From Flavobacterium psychrophilum DSM 3660 = ATCC 49418 (GTDB taxonomy: Bacteria > Bacteroidota > Bacteroidia > Flavobacteriales > Flavobacteriaceae), in NCBI RefSeq assembly GCF_002217405.1, contig NZ_MUHE01000011.1:83952-147951 (forward strand): DNA of 64,000 nt, given 5' to 3'. A program made the translations under genes and the position numbers. A model generated the notes under the pieces. That model had not been told where the DNA came from, ran no database searches, and saw nothing but the letters and a program-made list of their open reading frames with translations. Every line of letters begins with the position of its first letter. Position 1 is the first letter of the stretch. Below, piece by piece: positions 1-7,866 of this stretch.

Positions 1-176
1 AATCCTCCAAAAACAACCCTACCTTTTGCACTTGGTCTGTGGTATTCTATATCAATATCAGTTAATCCAACCGTTTGTATTAGTGTCGATTTCGGACTCA
101 TTTGCGGCAGTTTTACCTGAGCTTCAATCGTGTATGAAGCAATCATAAAAATTAAGGCAACAATTATTTTATACAT
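1..176 (-). CDS. DUF2911 family secreted protein, N-terminal part
   Basis: Only the first 58 or so codons are in the window; the gene runs off the left edge. Read on the minus strand from the ATG at 176, the product starts with a signal peptide (MYKIIVALIFMIASYTIEAQ) and continues with a segment ending in SPKSTLIQTVGLTDIDIEY and RPSAKGR. The pattern 'S-x-x-Q-x-V-G-x-T-x-I-x-I-x-Y-x-R-P-x-x-K-G-R' is the conserved start of DUF2911 proteins, exported proteins of unknown function common in Bacteroidota. It is transcribed away from the SRPBCC gene, so the 138 bp between them should hold both promoters. Confidence 0.7.
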   Translation of the reverse strand, partial: MYKIIVALIFMIASYTIEAQVKLPQMSPKSTLIQTVGLTDIDIEYHRPSAKGRVVFGG

Positions 177-257
177 TTTTTAAAATTTTATTTATTCAAA
201 GATAAAGCATCAAATACAAATCAAGTGTTAACAAAAAGATAAAAACAAAATATTTTG

Positions 258-299
258 TTTAACTTTATACGTGTATAGTTAAACATTTTGTACATTTAC
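258..299 (+). promoter_or_regulatory. Imperfect palindrome and putative operator/promoter of the SRPBCC-SDR genes
   Basis: An interrupted inverted repeat pairs TTTAACTTTATAC (258-270) with GTATAGTTAAA (273-283), with a two-base extra in the left arm. TTGTACA follows at 288-294, then TACATTTA (291-298), one base off the TAnnTTTG -7 box. TGTATA/TGTACA half-sites near promoters are known for MerR-family B12 photoreceptor regulators (CarH/LitR), which control photolyase and SRPBCC genes in other bacteria. No such regulator gene lies in this window, so the link is inference. Confidence 0.3.
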
Positions 300-314
300 A
301 CAAAAACAGCTAAA

Positions 315-785
315 ATGAAAATTTATACTTTACAGTCAAAACAAAACTTACCAATAACCTTGCAACAAGCATGGGATTTTCTTTCAGACCCTAAAAACCT
401 AAAAGCAATAACACCAGAATATATGGGTTTTATCATAAAATCTGGCGCAAATAAACCCATGTTTGCAGGACAAATCATACAATATATTGTAACCCCCATT
501 TTAGGAATAAAAACAAAATGGGTGACCGAAATTACCCATGTTGAAGACAAAAAATATTTTGTCGACGAACAGCGTTTTGGGCCATACGCACTCTGGCATC
601 ACAAACATTTCTTACGAGAAATTCCTGGTGGTGTCGAAATGGAAGATATTGTAGACTATAAAATACCCATGGGAATATTAGGACAATTAGTTCACCCGTT
701 TTTAGTAAAACCAAAATTGAAAGAAATATTCGAATACCGAGAGAAAAAATTAATTGAACTTTTTGGCGAATTTAAACCACAATAA
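315..785 (+). CDS. SRPBCC family protein (ligand-binding, COG4276-like)
   Basis: A 156-residue cytoplasmic protein of the START/Bet v1-like SRPBCC fold, which forms a hydrophobic ligand cavity. Visible hallmarks are the early helix motif 'AWDFLSDPKNLKAITPEYM' near residues 20-38 and the later 'GPYALWHHKHFL' strand typical of the COG4276 group. The ATG at 315 is preferred over an in-frame TTG at 288 because the family starts with this strand and the TTG lies in the promoter region. The stop is followed after two bases by the SDR start, so the two are translated from one mRNA. In many bacteria such genes lie beside photolyase and SDR genes; ligand unknown. Confidence 0.75.
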   Translation: MKIYTLQSKQNLPITLQQAWDFLSDPKNLKAITPEYMGFIIKSGANKPMFAGQIIQYIVTPILGIKTKWVTEITHVEDKKYFVDEQRFGPYALWHHKHFLREIPGGVEMEDIVDYKIPMGILGQLVHPFLVKPKLKEIFEYREKKLIELFGEFKPQ

Positions 786-787
786 TC

Positions 788-1486
788 ATGAAAAACATAT
801 TACTAATAGGAGGTTCCTACGGAATTGGTTTGGCTATTGCAAAAGAATTAGAGTCTGGAAACAAAGTATTTGTAGCTTCGAGAACAAACGAAGGTTTAAC
901 CAATTTGAATGTCACACATATTCCTTTCGATGTCATTACTGATACTTTAGACACCACAAAATTACCCGCCATAATAGACGGCTTAATATATTGTCCAGGA
1001 AGCATCAACCTACGCCCCTTTAAAGCCCTAAAAATAGAAGCTTTCGAAAATGATTTGCAAATTAATTTCATAGGCGCTGTCAAGGTAATTCAAACCGTTT
1101 TACCCAATTTAACTGCCTCACAACAATCAAGTATTGTCTTATTTAGTAGTGTTGCGGCAAGCATGGGAATGCCTTTTCATACCAGTGTCGCCGCTGCAAA
1201 AAGTGCCATCGAAGGTTTTGCAAAAGCACTAGCTGCCGAGTACGCACCAAAAATTAGGGTAAACGTCATTGCACCATCACTAACAAATACCCCACTGGCT
1301 GATAAATTCCTAAATAACGACGAGAAAAAAGAAAAATCTGCCTTGCGTCACCCACTAAAACGCTTCGGAACTGCAAACGATATTGCACAAATGGCAAGCT
1401 TCCTAATTAGCAACAATAGCAGTTGGATTTCTGGTCAAATTTTCCATGTCGATGGCGGAATGTCAACCCTTTTAGTCAACAATTAA
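788..1486 (+). CDS. SDR-fold protein lacking the catalytic tyrosine
   Basis: A 232-residue short-chain dehydrogenase/reductase. The N-terminal nucleotide site GGSYGIG (residues 8-14) and the serine of 'LFSSVAAS' are present, as is the C-terminal 'GQIFHVDGGMS'. The YxxxK active-site motif reads V-A-A-A-K: the lysine is kept but valine stands where the general-acid tyrosine should be. A classical SDR needs that tyrosine for hydride transfer chemistry, so the protein is either non-enzymatic, uses another acid, or binds a dinucleotide as a sensor. It is coupled to the SRPBCC gene and precedes a photolyase gene, suggesting a shared stress or light response; that role is inference. Confidence 0.8.
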   Translation: MKNILLIGGSYGIGLAIAKELESGNKVFVASRTNEGLTNLNVTHIPFDVITDTLDTTKLPAIIDGLIYCPGSINLRPFKALKIEAFENDLQINFIGAVKVIQTVLPNLTASQQSSIVLFSSVAASMGMPFHTSVAAAKSAIEGFAKALAAEYAPKIRVNVIAPSLTNTPLADKFLNNDEKKEKSALRHPLKRFGTANDIAQMASFLISNNSSWISGQIFHVDGGMSTLLVNN

Positions 1487-1493
1487 AATCTTT

Positions 1494-1598
1494 AGGAGCA
1501 CAACATTTCGTTCCTTTACAGCCATAATCCCGCTTTTCGCAGTATCTTTTGGCTCAAGAAAAATGAGCCAAAAGGATACAAGCTTCAATCGGGGCTAA
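1494..1598 (+). repeat. Dispersed intergenic repeat, copy A
   Basis: Contains CCCGCTTTTCGCAGTATCTTTT, an internal hairpin (TTTTGGCTCA / TGAGCCAAAA) and the end CAATCGGGGCTAAA. The same flanks recur at 18495-18577, 23778-23860 (inverted) and 31292-31386 with variable hairpin loops. No coding potential. It fills most of the gap between the SDR and photolyase genes. Confidence 0.7.
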
Positions 1599-1648
1599 AT
1601 TGTAACTTTACGATTTTTTACAACATTCCTAAAAACAAAACCTTACAA

Positions 1649-2935
1649 ATGAATATATTCTGGTTCCGCCGTGATTTGCGATTAGATGATAATGTAGGAT
1701 TATTTCATGCTCTAAATAGTGACCAAACTATTTTGCCCATCTTCATTTTCGATTATAACATACTCTCGCAACTATCTAAAGATGATGCTCGTGTTACTTT
1801 TATTCACGAATTATTATCTAAAATGCAAAAAAAATTACAAGAAAAAGGAAAATCGTTAGCTGTTTTTTACGGAAAACCATCAGAAATTTTCGAAAAACTA
1901 ATTTCCGAAAATAAAGTAACAACAATTTACACAAACCACGATTACGAACCCTACGCTCGCAAACGAGATAAAGAACTAAACCAGCTATTTGCAAACCATA
2001 ACATACAATTCCTAACCAGCAAAGACCAAGTTATTTTCGAAAAAAGTGAAGTCACAAAAGATGACGGAAAACCCTATATAGTTTACACACCATATACTAA
2101 CAAATGGAAAGAAAAATTTAAGCAAACAACCCTAAAAAATTATAATTCCGAAAATTATTTAGACAAAATCGTTACACACCCCTACCCTTTTCTAAGCCTA
2201 GAATCGATAGGATTCGAAACATCAAAAATAACCGTCGCATCCTATGATATATCAGAAAATTTAATAGATAATTACGAAGCTACAAGAAATTTCCCCTCAC
2301 TAAATAAAACTTCATTTCTAGGTATTTATCTTCGTTTCGGAGCCGTTTCTGTCAGAAAAATGATGCAGGAAGCCATCAAAAGTAAAAACGAAACTTTTTT
2401 TAAAGAACTTATTTGGAGAGAATTTTTTATGCAAATATTATGGCATTTCCCACACACCATAAATAAAAGTTTTAAAGAAAAATATGATGCCATTATTTGG
2501 GAAAATAAAGAAGATTTATTCCAGAAATGGTGCCAAGGAAAAACGGGTTATCCCTTTGTAGATGCAGGAATGAGAGAACTTAATGCAACTGGACACATGC
2601 ACAATAGAGTACGCATGATAGTGGCCAGTTTTTTATGCAAACATTTACTAATAGATTGGCGCTGGGGAGAAACTTATTTTGCCACAAAACTTTTAGATTA
2701 CGAACAATCAAGTAATGTAGGCAACTGGCAATGGGCGGCTGGTTCTGGTGTAGATGCAGCACCCTATTTTAGAATTTTTAATCCCACAGAACAAATAAAA
2801 AAATTCGACAAAGACTTAAAATACATCAAAAAATGGATTCCTGAATTGCAAACCTCTCATTATCCAGAACCAATCGTAGAACACAAATTTGCAAGAGAAC
2901 GCTGCTTAAAAGTTTATAAAGAAGCCGTAGGATAG
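1649..2935 (+). CDS. phrB: Deoxyribodipyrimidine photolyase / cryptochrome family
   Basis: A 428-residue flavoprotein that repairs UV-induced pyrimidine dimers with light energy. It begins with the photolyase signature 'FWFRRDLRLDDNVGL' of the antenna (alpha/beta) domain, roughly residues 2-125. The FAD-binding helical domain, about 200-425, contains 'WREFFMQILWHFPH', 'GYPFVDAGMRELNATGHMHNR' split by normal family spacing, 'LLIDWRWGE', and 'NWQWAAGSG.D..PYFRIFNP'. Length fits class I CPD photolyases. Whether it repairs CPDs or another lesion is not decided by the sequence alone. It follows the SRPBCC-SDR pair in the same direction after a repeat, and may be expressed with them. Confidence 0.92.
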   Translation: MNIFWFRRDLRLDDNVGLFHALNSDQTILPIFIFDYNILSQLSKDDARVTFIHELLSKMQKKLQEKGKSLAVFYGKPSEIFEKLISENKVTTIYTNHDYEPYARKRDKELNQLFANHNIQFLTSKDQVIFEKSEVTKDDGKPYIVYTPYTNKWKEKFKQTTLKNYNSENYLDKIVTHPYPFLSLESIGFETSKITVASYDISENLIDNYEATRNFPSLNKTSFLGIYLRFGAVSVRKMMQEAIKSKNETFFKELIWREFFMQILWHFPHTINKSFKEKYDAIIWENKEDLFQKWCQGKTGYPFVDAGMRELNATGHMHNRVRMIVASFLCKHLLIDWRWGETYFATKLLDYEQSSNVGNWQWAAGSGVDAAPYFRIFNPTEQIKKFDKDLKYIKKWIPELQTSHYPEPIVEHKFARERCLKVYKEAVG

Positions 2936-3040
2936 CACAAAAAACTTCATGACAAAGACAAAAATTAGTTGTTATAACCTCTTCTAATTTGCAACAGTTT
3001 TGGTTTGCTTTTTTATAAAACACACTAAATTAAAAATCCA

Positions 3041-3104
3041 TTTATCGACACTTTTTTGCCATTGGTCGATACTTAATCTAATTTCATCGAAAATAAATCG
3101 CCCT
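3041..3104 (+). promoter_or_regulatory. Three direct repeats at exact 21-bp steps upstream of the H-NOX operon
   Basis: TCGA cores occur at 3045, 3066 and 3087, each 21 bp apart; the first two continue as TCGACACTT and TCGATACTT, the third as TCGAAAATA. A spacing of two helical turns is what LytTR-type regulators use (about 9-bp direct repeats with 12-bp gaps). The array ends about 45 bp before the first gene, whose operon ends with a LytTR regulator, so autoregulation is plausible. Similar sequence (TTCATCGAAAAATAA and TCGACAG) lies at 12099-12133 upstream of the TPR/barrel gene. Confidence 0.45.
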
Positions 3105-3149
3105 TTACAATTTATAAAATACATTAGCTTACAAAACAAAACTTACTAA

Positions 3150-3563
3150 ATGGCAAAATCATTAAACATACTCCTGATAGAAGACGATACAATTGAAATA
3201 ATGAAATTCAATAGAGTTTTAAAAACTATCGAATCAAATCATAAAATAATTGAAGCTAACAATGGTGAAGAAGCTTTAGAAATTTTGAAAGAAAAAGAAA
3301 ACACACCAGATATTATCATCCTTGACTTAAACATGCCTAGAATAAACGGCATAGAATTTCTAGGTATTTTAAAACAAGATCCAGTATTAAAATATATTCC
3401 AGCCATAATTTTAACAACTTCTAACAACCATACAGATATTTTAGAATGCTATAAAATTGGTATTGCAGGGTATGTTTTAAAACCCTTAAAATATGACGAC
3501 TATGTAGATAGAATTAAGAAAATGCTAGATTATTGGAGTATAAACGAACTCATATCACAATAA
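3150..3563 (+). CDS. Stand-alone receiver (CheY-like) response regulator
   Basis: A 137-residue single receiver domain without output domain. The acidic pocket (E11, D12, D13), the phospho-acceptor D59 in 'LDLNMP', T90 and K111 in 'LKPL' are all present, so it should accept phosphate. The type, with 'RINGIEFLGILKQD', resembles Rcp1/CheY-like receivers that pair with phytochrome- or H-NOX-linked kinases. It is the first gene of a tightly packed seven-gene operon, 7 bp before the H-NOX gene. It most likely takes phosphate from one of the two kinases or from the Hpt protein encoded downstream and acts by protein contact or as a phosphate sink. Confidence 0.9.
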   Translation: MAKSLNILLIEDDTIEIMKFNRVLKTIESNHKIIEANNGEEALEILKEKENTPDIIILDLNMPRINGIEFLGILKQDPVLKYIPAIILTTSNNHTDILECYKIGIAGYVLKPLKYDDYVDRIKKMLDYWSINELISQ

Positions 3564-3570
3564 CAATACC

Positions 3571-4113
3571 ATGTACGGAATAGTAAACAAGGCTATAGAA
3601 GATTTAGTAATTGCTAACTTTGGTGAAGCAAAATGGAATGCCATCAAAGACAGAACAGGTATAGATATAGATTTTTTTATAAGCAATGAACCCTATGACG
3701 ACGAGATAACATTTAAACTTGCTCTTGCCGTTTCCCAGGAAATGAATATGACTATTAATCAGGTACTTATTACTTTTGGCGAGTGGTGGGTTATAAAAAC
3801 AACATCAGAAAAATATCCAGGACTCATGAACTCCGGAGGCAACAATTTAAGAGATTTTTTAGTAAATTTACCTAACTTTCATAACAGAGTAATGCTAATT
3901 TATCCAAAATTAACACCACCAGAATTTAAAATAAGTAATATTACAGAAAATGGCTTAAATTTACATTACTTTTCTAAAAGACAAGGCTTACAAGAATTTG
4001 TTCGTGGCTTAATTCAAGGATTAGGAAAAATGTTTAATACGCAGGTTACAATAGCCTTAATTCAAACTCGCAATCAAGGTAGCACTCACGAAATTTTTAA
4101 AATAAATTGGTAA
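3571..4113 (+). CDS. H-NOX haem NO/O2-binding sensor protein
   Basis: A 180-residue stand-alone H-NOX domain, the usual length for bacterial H-NOX. Haem-site hallmarks are visible: proximal ligand H104 in 'NFHNRVMLIYPKLTPPEF' and the propionate-binding Y133-x-S135-x-R137 motif. By alignment in mind with the Thermoanaerobacter protein, its O2-stabilising distal Tyr140 corresponds to Phe143 here, which suggests an NO-selective rather than O2-binding sensor (inference). Bacterial H-NOX proteins modulate an adjacent histidine kinase; the next gene begins one base after this stop and its product starts with the matching HNOBA domain. Cytoplasmic. Confidence 0.95.
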   Translation: MYGIVNKAIEDLVIANFGEAKWNAIKDRTGIDIDFFISNEPYDDEITFKLALAVSQEMNMTINQVLITFGEWWVIKTTSEKYPGLMNSGGNNLRDFLVNLPNFHNRVMLIYPKLTPPEFKISNITENGLNLHYFSKRQGLQEFVRGLIQGLGKMFNTQVTIALIQTRNQGSTHEIFKINW

Positions 4114-4114
4114 T

Positions 4115-6727
4115 ATGAATACATTAGAATTTAATTTTAACGAAGATAGTTTTAACAAATTATTCCCATTTTATATTCTAATTGATACCAACTTAAAAAT
4201 AAAAAGTTTTGGTAAAAGTTTAGCTAAAATTTGTCCTAATATTAAAAAATCACTTTCCTTTAAAAACAATTTTGAGGTTGTTAGGCCCCACCTAGACAAC
4301 CTCAATTTCAACGAATTGGCTTCAAACTGTAATCAATTAATTATAATAAAATATATAAATAGTAATACCCCAATTCGTGGACAATTCGAATTAATTAACA
4401 ATTCGCTTTTATTTGTAGGTTCTCCCTGGTTTGGTTCTATGAGTGATGTTATCGAAAAAAAACTAACATTACATGATTTTGCAATTCATGACCCATTGTT
4501 AGATTTACTACATATTCTTAATAATCAGGAGAATACCGCTAATGAATTAAAAGAATTGTTAACAACAATAAACGATCAAAAAAACAAATTAAAACAAGCC
4601 AATAAAGAAATTCATGATATTGCGCTTTTCCCAACACAAAATCCTGATCCAATAATTCGAATTGATACCAAAGGAAATTTACTAAAAAGAAATCCAGCAG
4701 CCGAAAAATTATCTTCATTTATTTATGATGAAATTAATTATAAAATAGAAGATTTTTTCAAATTTATTATTACAAAAATAGACCCCGAGAAAGAGCGTTG
4801 GATTTTTGAAATACAAAACGACCAAAAATATTATTCCTTTGTTTGTATAAGCCTAAAAGAAGATAATTATATTAATATTTACGGCCGAGATATCACACAA
4901 CAAAAAAAAACAGAAGAAGAATCAAATCGTCTATCATTAGTAGCAAGCGCTAACCAAAATGGTGTCGTTTTTACAAACCCCAACGGAATAATATTTTGGT
5001 GTAACAATGCCTATTTAAAACTTACAGGATTTTCTCGAGAAGAAGTTATTGGAAAAACCCCAATAGAAATAGGAAAAACAAATCATACCAATAAAAGTGA
5101 TTTAAAAAAAATGATCGAACCGTTTTATAAAGGAATCCCTTTTGATATCGATTTAATACATGCCCGCAAAGACGGTAGTAGCTTTTGGTCTAAAAACAAA
5201 GGACAACCAATTTTAAATTCAAAAGGAGAAGTAATTCAGTATTTTGCCATGATTGAAGACATTTCGCTAAAAAAACGATACGACGAAAGTTTGCAAAACG
5301 AGAAAGAAAAATATCGAAGCATTATTGCCAACATGAATCTTGGTCTTTTAGAAGTTGATCTAAATGACGTTATCACCCTTGCTAATAATAGTTTCTTAAC
5401 CATTAGTGGTTATTCTTCTGAAGAATTAATAGGAAAAAAAGCTGCCGAATTATTACTAACACAAGAAAGCAAAAAGTTAGTAAAAAGTAAAAATGAAATT
5501 CGAAAAAAAGGAAAAACAGATTCGTATGAAGTTAAAGTAATCGATAAGTTTGGAAAAAACAGACATTGGCTAATTAGTGGTGCACCCAATTATAATGCAA
5601 TGGGAGAATTAATAGGCACCATAGGAATACATCTTGACATTACCCTACAAAAAGAGCAGGAAGAAAAACTATACTTATTATCATTAATTGCCGAAAAAAA
5701 TATAAATTCTGTTATCATTGCTAATCCAGAAGGCAAAATTGAATGGGCAAACAAAAGCTTTATCGAAATTTCTGGATACACAATAGAAGAACTCATTGGC
5801 AAAAGACCAGGAAATTTACTACAAGGCAAAGAAACAAACCCCGAAACAATTATTTATTTACGAGACCAAATAAAAAAAGGATTACCCTTTAACTGCGAAA
5901 TCATTAATTATTCTAAACAAGGAAAAAAATATTGGATAAACATACAAGGTCAGGCATTATACAATAAAAAAGGTCAAATTGTTAAATTTTTTGCAATTGA
6001 AGAAAATATAACTAAAAAGAAAGAACTCGAGGAAAAACAAGATTTTTTAGTAAAAAGTTTAGCAAAAAGTAATAAAGAATTAGAAGATTATGCCTCGATT
6101 GTATCGCACGATTTAAAATCACCATTAAGAAGTATTCATTCTTTAATATCTTGGATTAAAGAAGATAACGACAAACAATTAAACGATCAAACATTACAAT
6201 ATCTATCATTAATTGAAGGAAAAGTAGAAAAAATGGACTATTTAATTGAAGGAATTTTAACCTATGCTAAAATAGATAAAATAAATTTGGCTTCAGAAAA
6301 AGTAAATACACATGAAATAATAGAAAATATTATCAATATAATTCATATTCCCAATCATATTAATGTATCAATTATAGGAAAATTACCAATTATAAATGCC
6401 GATAAATTTAGAATACAACAACTTTTTCAAAATATTATAAGCAATGCCGTAAATTATATAGACAAACCAATTGGTACTGTCAATGTAAGTTGCATCGAAA
6501 AAGACGGCAAATATATATTTTCTATTCAAGATAACGGACCAGGTATTGCTAAAGAAAACCAAGAAAAAATATTTAAAATTTTTCAATCACTCCAAAAATC
6601 AGACAAATCAACAGGCTTAGGCCTTTCAATAGTAAAAAAAATTATAGAAACCTATAACGGTAAAATATGGCTAGAAAGCCAAATTAATCATGGAACAACA
6701 TTTTTTATATCGCTAAACGATCAATAA
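4115..6727 (+). CDS. HNOBA-PAS(4) histidine kinase, partner of H-NOX
   Basis: An 870-residue cytoplasmic hybrid-less sensor kinase with no transmembrane segment. Residues about 14-135 ('FPFYILIDTNLKIKSFGKSLAK', 'LLFVGSPWFGSM') form a haem-NO-binding-associated (HNOBA) domain, followed by a coiled coil near 138-166. Four PAS domains start near 169, 273, 398 and 519, each ending in a D-I/E-D-I-(S/T) strand. The HisKA motif has H665 in 'VSHDLKSPLRS'; the ATPase domain has the N box 'NIISNAVNY', D806 in 'DNGPGI' and 'GLGLS'. H-NOX binding is expected to switch autophosphorylation. There is no receiver domain, so phosphate must go to a separate protein: the upstream receiver or the Hpt/LytTR pair. 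Confidence 0.93.
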   Translation: MNTLEFNFNEDSFNKLFPFYILIDTNLKIKSFGKSLAKICPNIKKSLSFKNNFEVVRPHLDNLNFNELASNCNQLIIIKYINSNTPIRGQFELINNSLLFVGSPWFGSMSDVIEKKLTLHDFAIHDPLLDLLHILNNQENTANELKELLTTINDQKNKLKQANKEIHDIALFPTQNPDPIIRIDTKGNLLKRNPAAEKLSSFIYDEINYKIEDFFKFIITKIDPEKERWIFEIQNDQKYYSFVCISLKEDNYINIYGRDITQQKKTEEESNRLSLVASANQNGVVFTNPNGIIFWCNNAYLKLTGFSREEVIGKTPIEIGKTNHTNKSDLKKMIEPFYKGIPFDIDLIHARKDGSSFWSKNKGQPILNSKGEVIQYFAMIEDISLKKRYDESLQNEKEKYRSIIANMNLGLLEVDLNDVITLANNSFLTISGYSSEELIGKKAAELLLTQESKKLVKSKNEIRKKGKTDSYEVKVIDKFGKNRHWLISGAPNYNAMGELIGTIGIHLDITLQKEQEEKLYLLSLIAEKNINSVIIANPEGKIEWANKSFIEISGYTIEELIGKRPGNLLQGKETNPETIIYLRDQIKKGLPFNCEIINYSKQGKKYWINIQGQALYNKKGQIVKFFAIEENITKKKELEEKQDFLVKSLAKSNKELEDYASIVSHDLKSPLRSIHSLISWIKEDNDKQLNDQTLQYLSLIEGKVEKMDYLIEGILTYAKIDKINLASEKVNTHEIIENIINIIHIPNHINVSIIGKLPIINADKFRIQQLFQNIISNAVNYIDKPIGTVNVSCIEKDGKYIFSIQDNGPGIAKENQEKIFKIFQSLQKSDKSTGLGLSIVKKIIETYNGKIWLESQINHGTTFFISLNDQ

Positions 6728-6729
6728 TC

Positions 6730-7866
6730 ATGAAAATAGTTCAAGCTACAAAAACAGAAAATCAAGATTGGAAATTTTTGCAAGAAAAAATAATTTTAAA
6801 AAATCCGTTAGTGCTAGTTTTTGCCAACAGATTTTTATTAGATGACGAAAAAGTAATTAACGATATTCGAGTACAATTCCCTTACGAACATATAGTTTTT
6901 GGCTCTACATCTGGAGAAATATCAAATATAAATGTAAACGAAAATTCTATTTCTGTAGTGGCAATAGAATTTGAAAAAAGCTCTTTTATCGTAAAAAGCG
7001 ATAACATTATTAACTATAATAAAAATGCCAAAATACTAGGAAAAATCTTGTACAATAAAATGCCAAAAGAAAATTTGAAGCATTTGTTTGTACTATCGGA
7101 AGGAAGTTTCGTAAACGGAAGCGACCTCATTGACGGATTAGAACAAGACATGAACCCTAACATATCTATCACTGGCGGCATGTGTGGCGATGATGCACGA
7201 TTTGAAAAAACACTCGCATCATACAAAGAAAACCCAAAAATTGGCGAAGTCGTTTTAATAGGTTTTTATGGCGACACATTAGAGATCTCTTTTGCTAGTT
7301 TTGGAGGATGGACACCGTTTGGACCAGAAAGAACAATAACATCATCAGAAGGAAATATATTATTTGAAATAGATGCAAAACCAGCCTTAGATTTATACAA
7401 ATATTACCTTGGTGATAAAGCAAGCCAATTGCCGCAAGCCTCATTATTATACCCCCTAAATGTAATCCCAGAAGGAAAAACAGAAGCCGTCGTGAGAACC
7501 ATTTTGAGTATTAATGAAAATAACAATTCGATGGTTTTAGCTGGCGATGTACCCCTAAATTCACGAGTTCAATTAATGATGGCTTCGATAGATGCAATAG
7601 CCTCTGGTGCCCAACATGCGGCAGAAATAGCCAACGAAAACCGTAAAAAACCAGCAGAACTAGCATTAATCATTAGTTGTATTGGAAGAAAACTAATTAT
7701 GAATCAACGAGTTGAAGAAGAAATAGAACAAGTTCAAGAAATTATTGGAAATCAAGTTGCCATAGCTGGATTTTATTCTTACGGAGAAATTGCACCATTT
7801 AATGGCAAAAATAATTCTTGCGAATTACACAATCAAACCATGACATTAACATTAATTAGTGAATAA
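6730..7866 (+). CDS. FIST domain sensor protein (NosP-like)
   Basis: A 378-residue protein with FIST_N (about 25-215; 'VFGSTSGEI', 'SITGGMCGDD') and FIST_C (about 225-375) ending in the signature 'GFYSYGEIAPF' and 'CELHNQTMTLTLISE'. FIST proteins are cytoplasmic signal-binding partners of kinases; several were renamed NosP after being shown to bind haem and nitric oxide. Here H367 in the ELHNQT motif is a candidate ligand-site residue, but haem binding cannot be read from the sequence. The gene sits 2 bp after the H-NOX kinase and overlaps the second kinase by one base, so FIST most likely controls that second kinase, mirroring the H-NOX/kinase pair. Confidence 0.92.
   Translation: MKIVQATKTENQDWKFLQEKIILKNPLVLVFANRFLLDDEKVINDIRVQFPYEHIVFGSTSGEISNINVNENSISVVAIEFEKSSFIVKSDNIINYNKNAKILGKILYNKMPKENLKHLFVLSEGSFVNGSDLIDGLEQDMNPNISITGGMCGDDARFEKTLASYKENPKIGEVVLIGFYGDTLEISFASFGGWTPFGPERTITSSEGNILFEIDAKPALDLYKYYLGDKASQLPQASLLYPLNVIPEGKTEAVVRTILSINENNNSMVLAGDVPLNSRVQLMMASIDAIASGAQHAAEIANENRKKPAELALIISCIGRKLIMNQRVEEEIEQVQEIIGNQVAIAGFYSYGEIAPFNGKNNSCELHNQTMTLTLISE

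Noticed and set aside
5690..6030. LOV photosensor domain in the fourth PAS of the HNOBA kinase
   Set aside because: The PAS shows 'GKRPGNLLQGKET' similar to LOV proteins, but the flavin-binding cysteine of GxNCRFLQ is absent.
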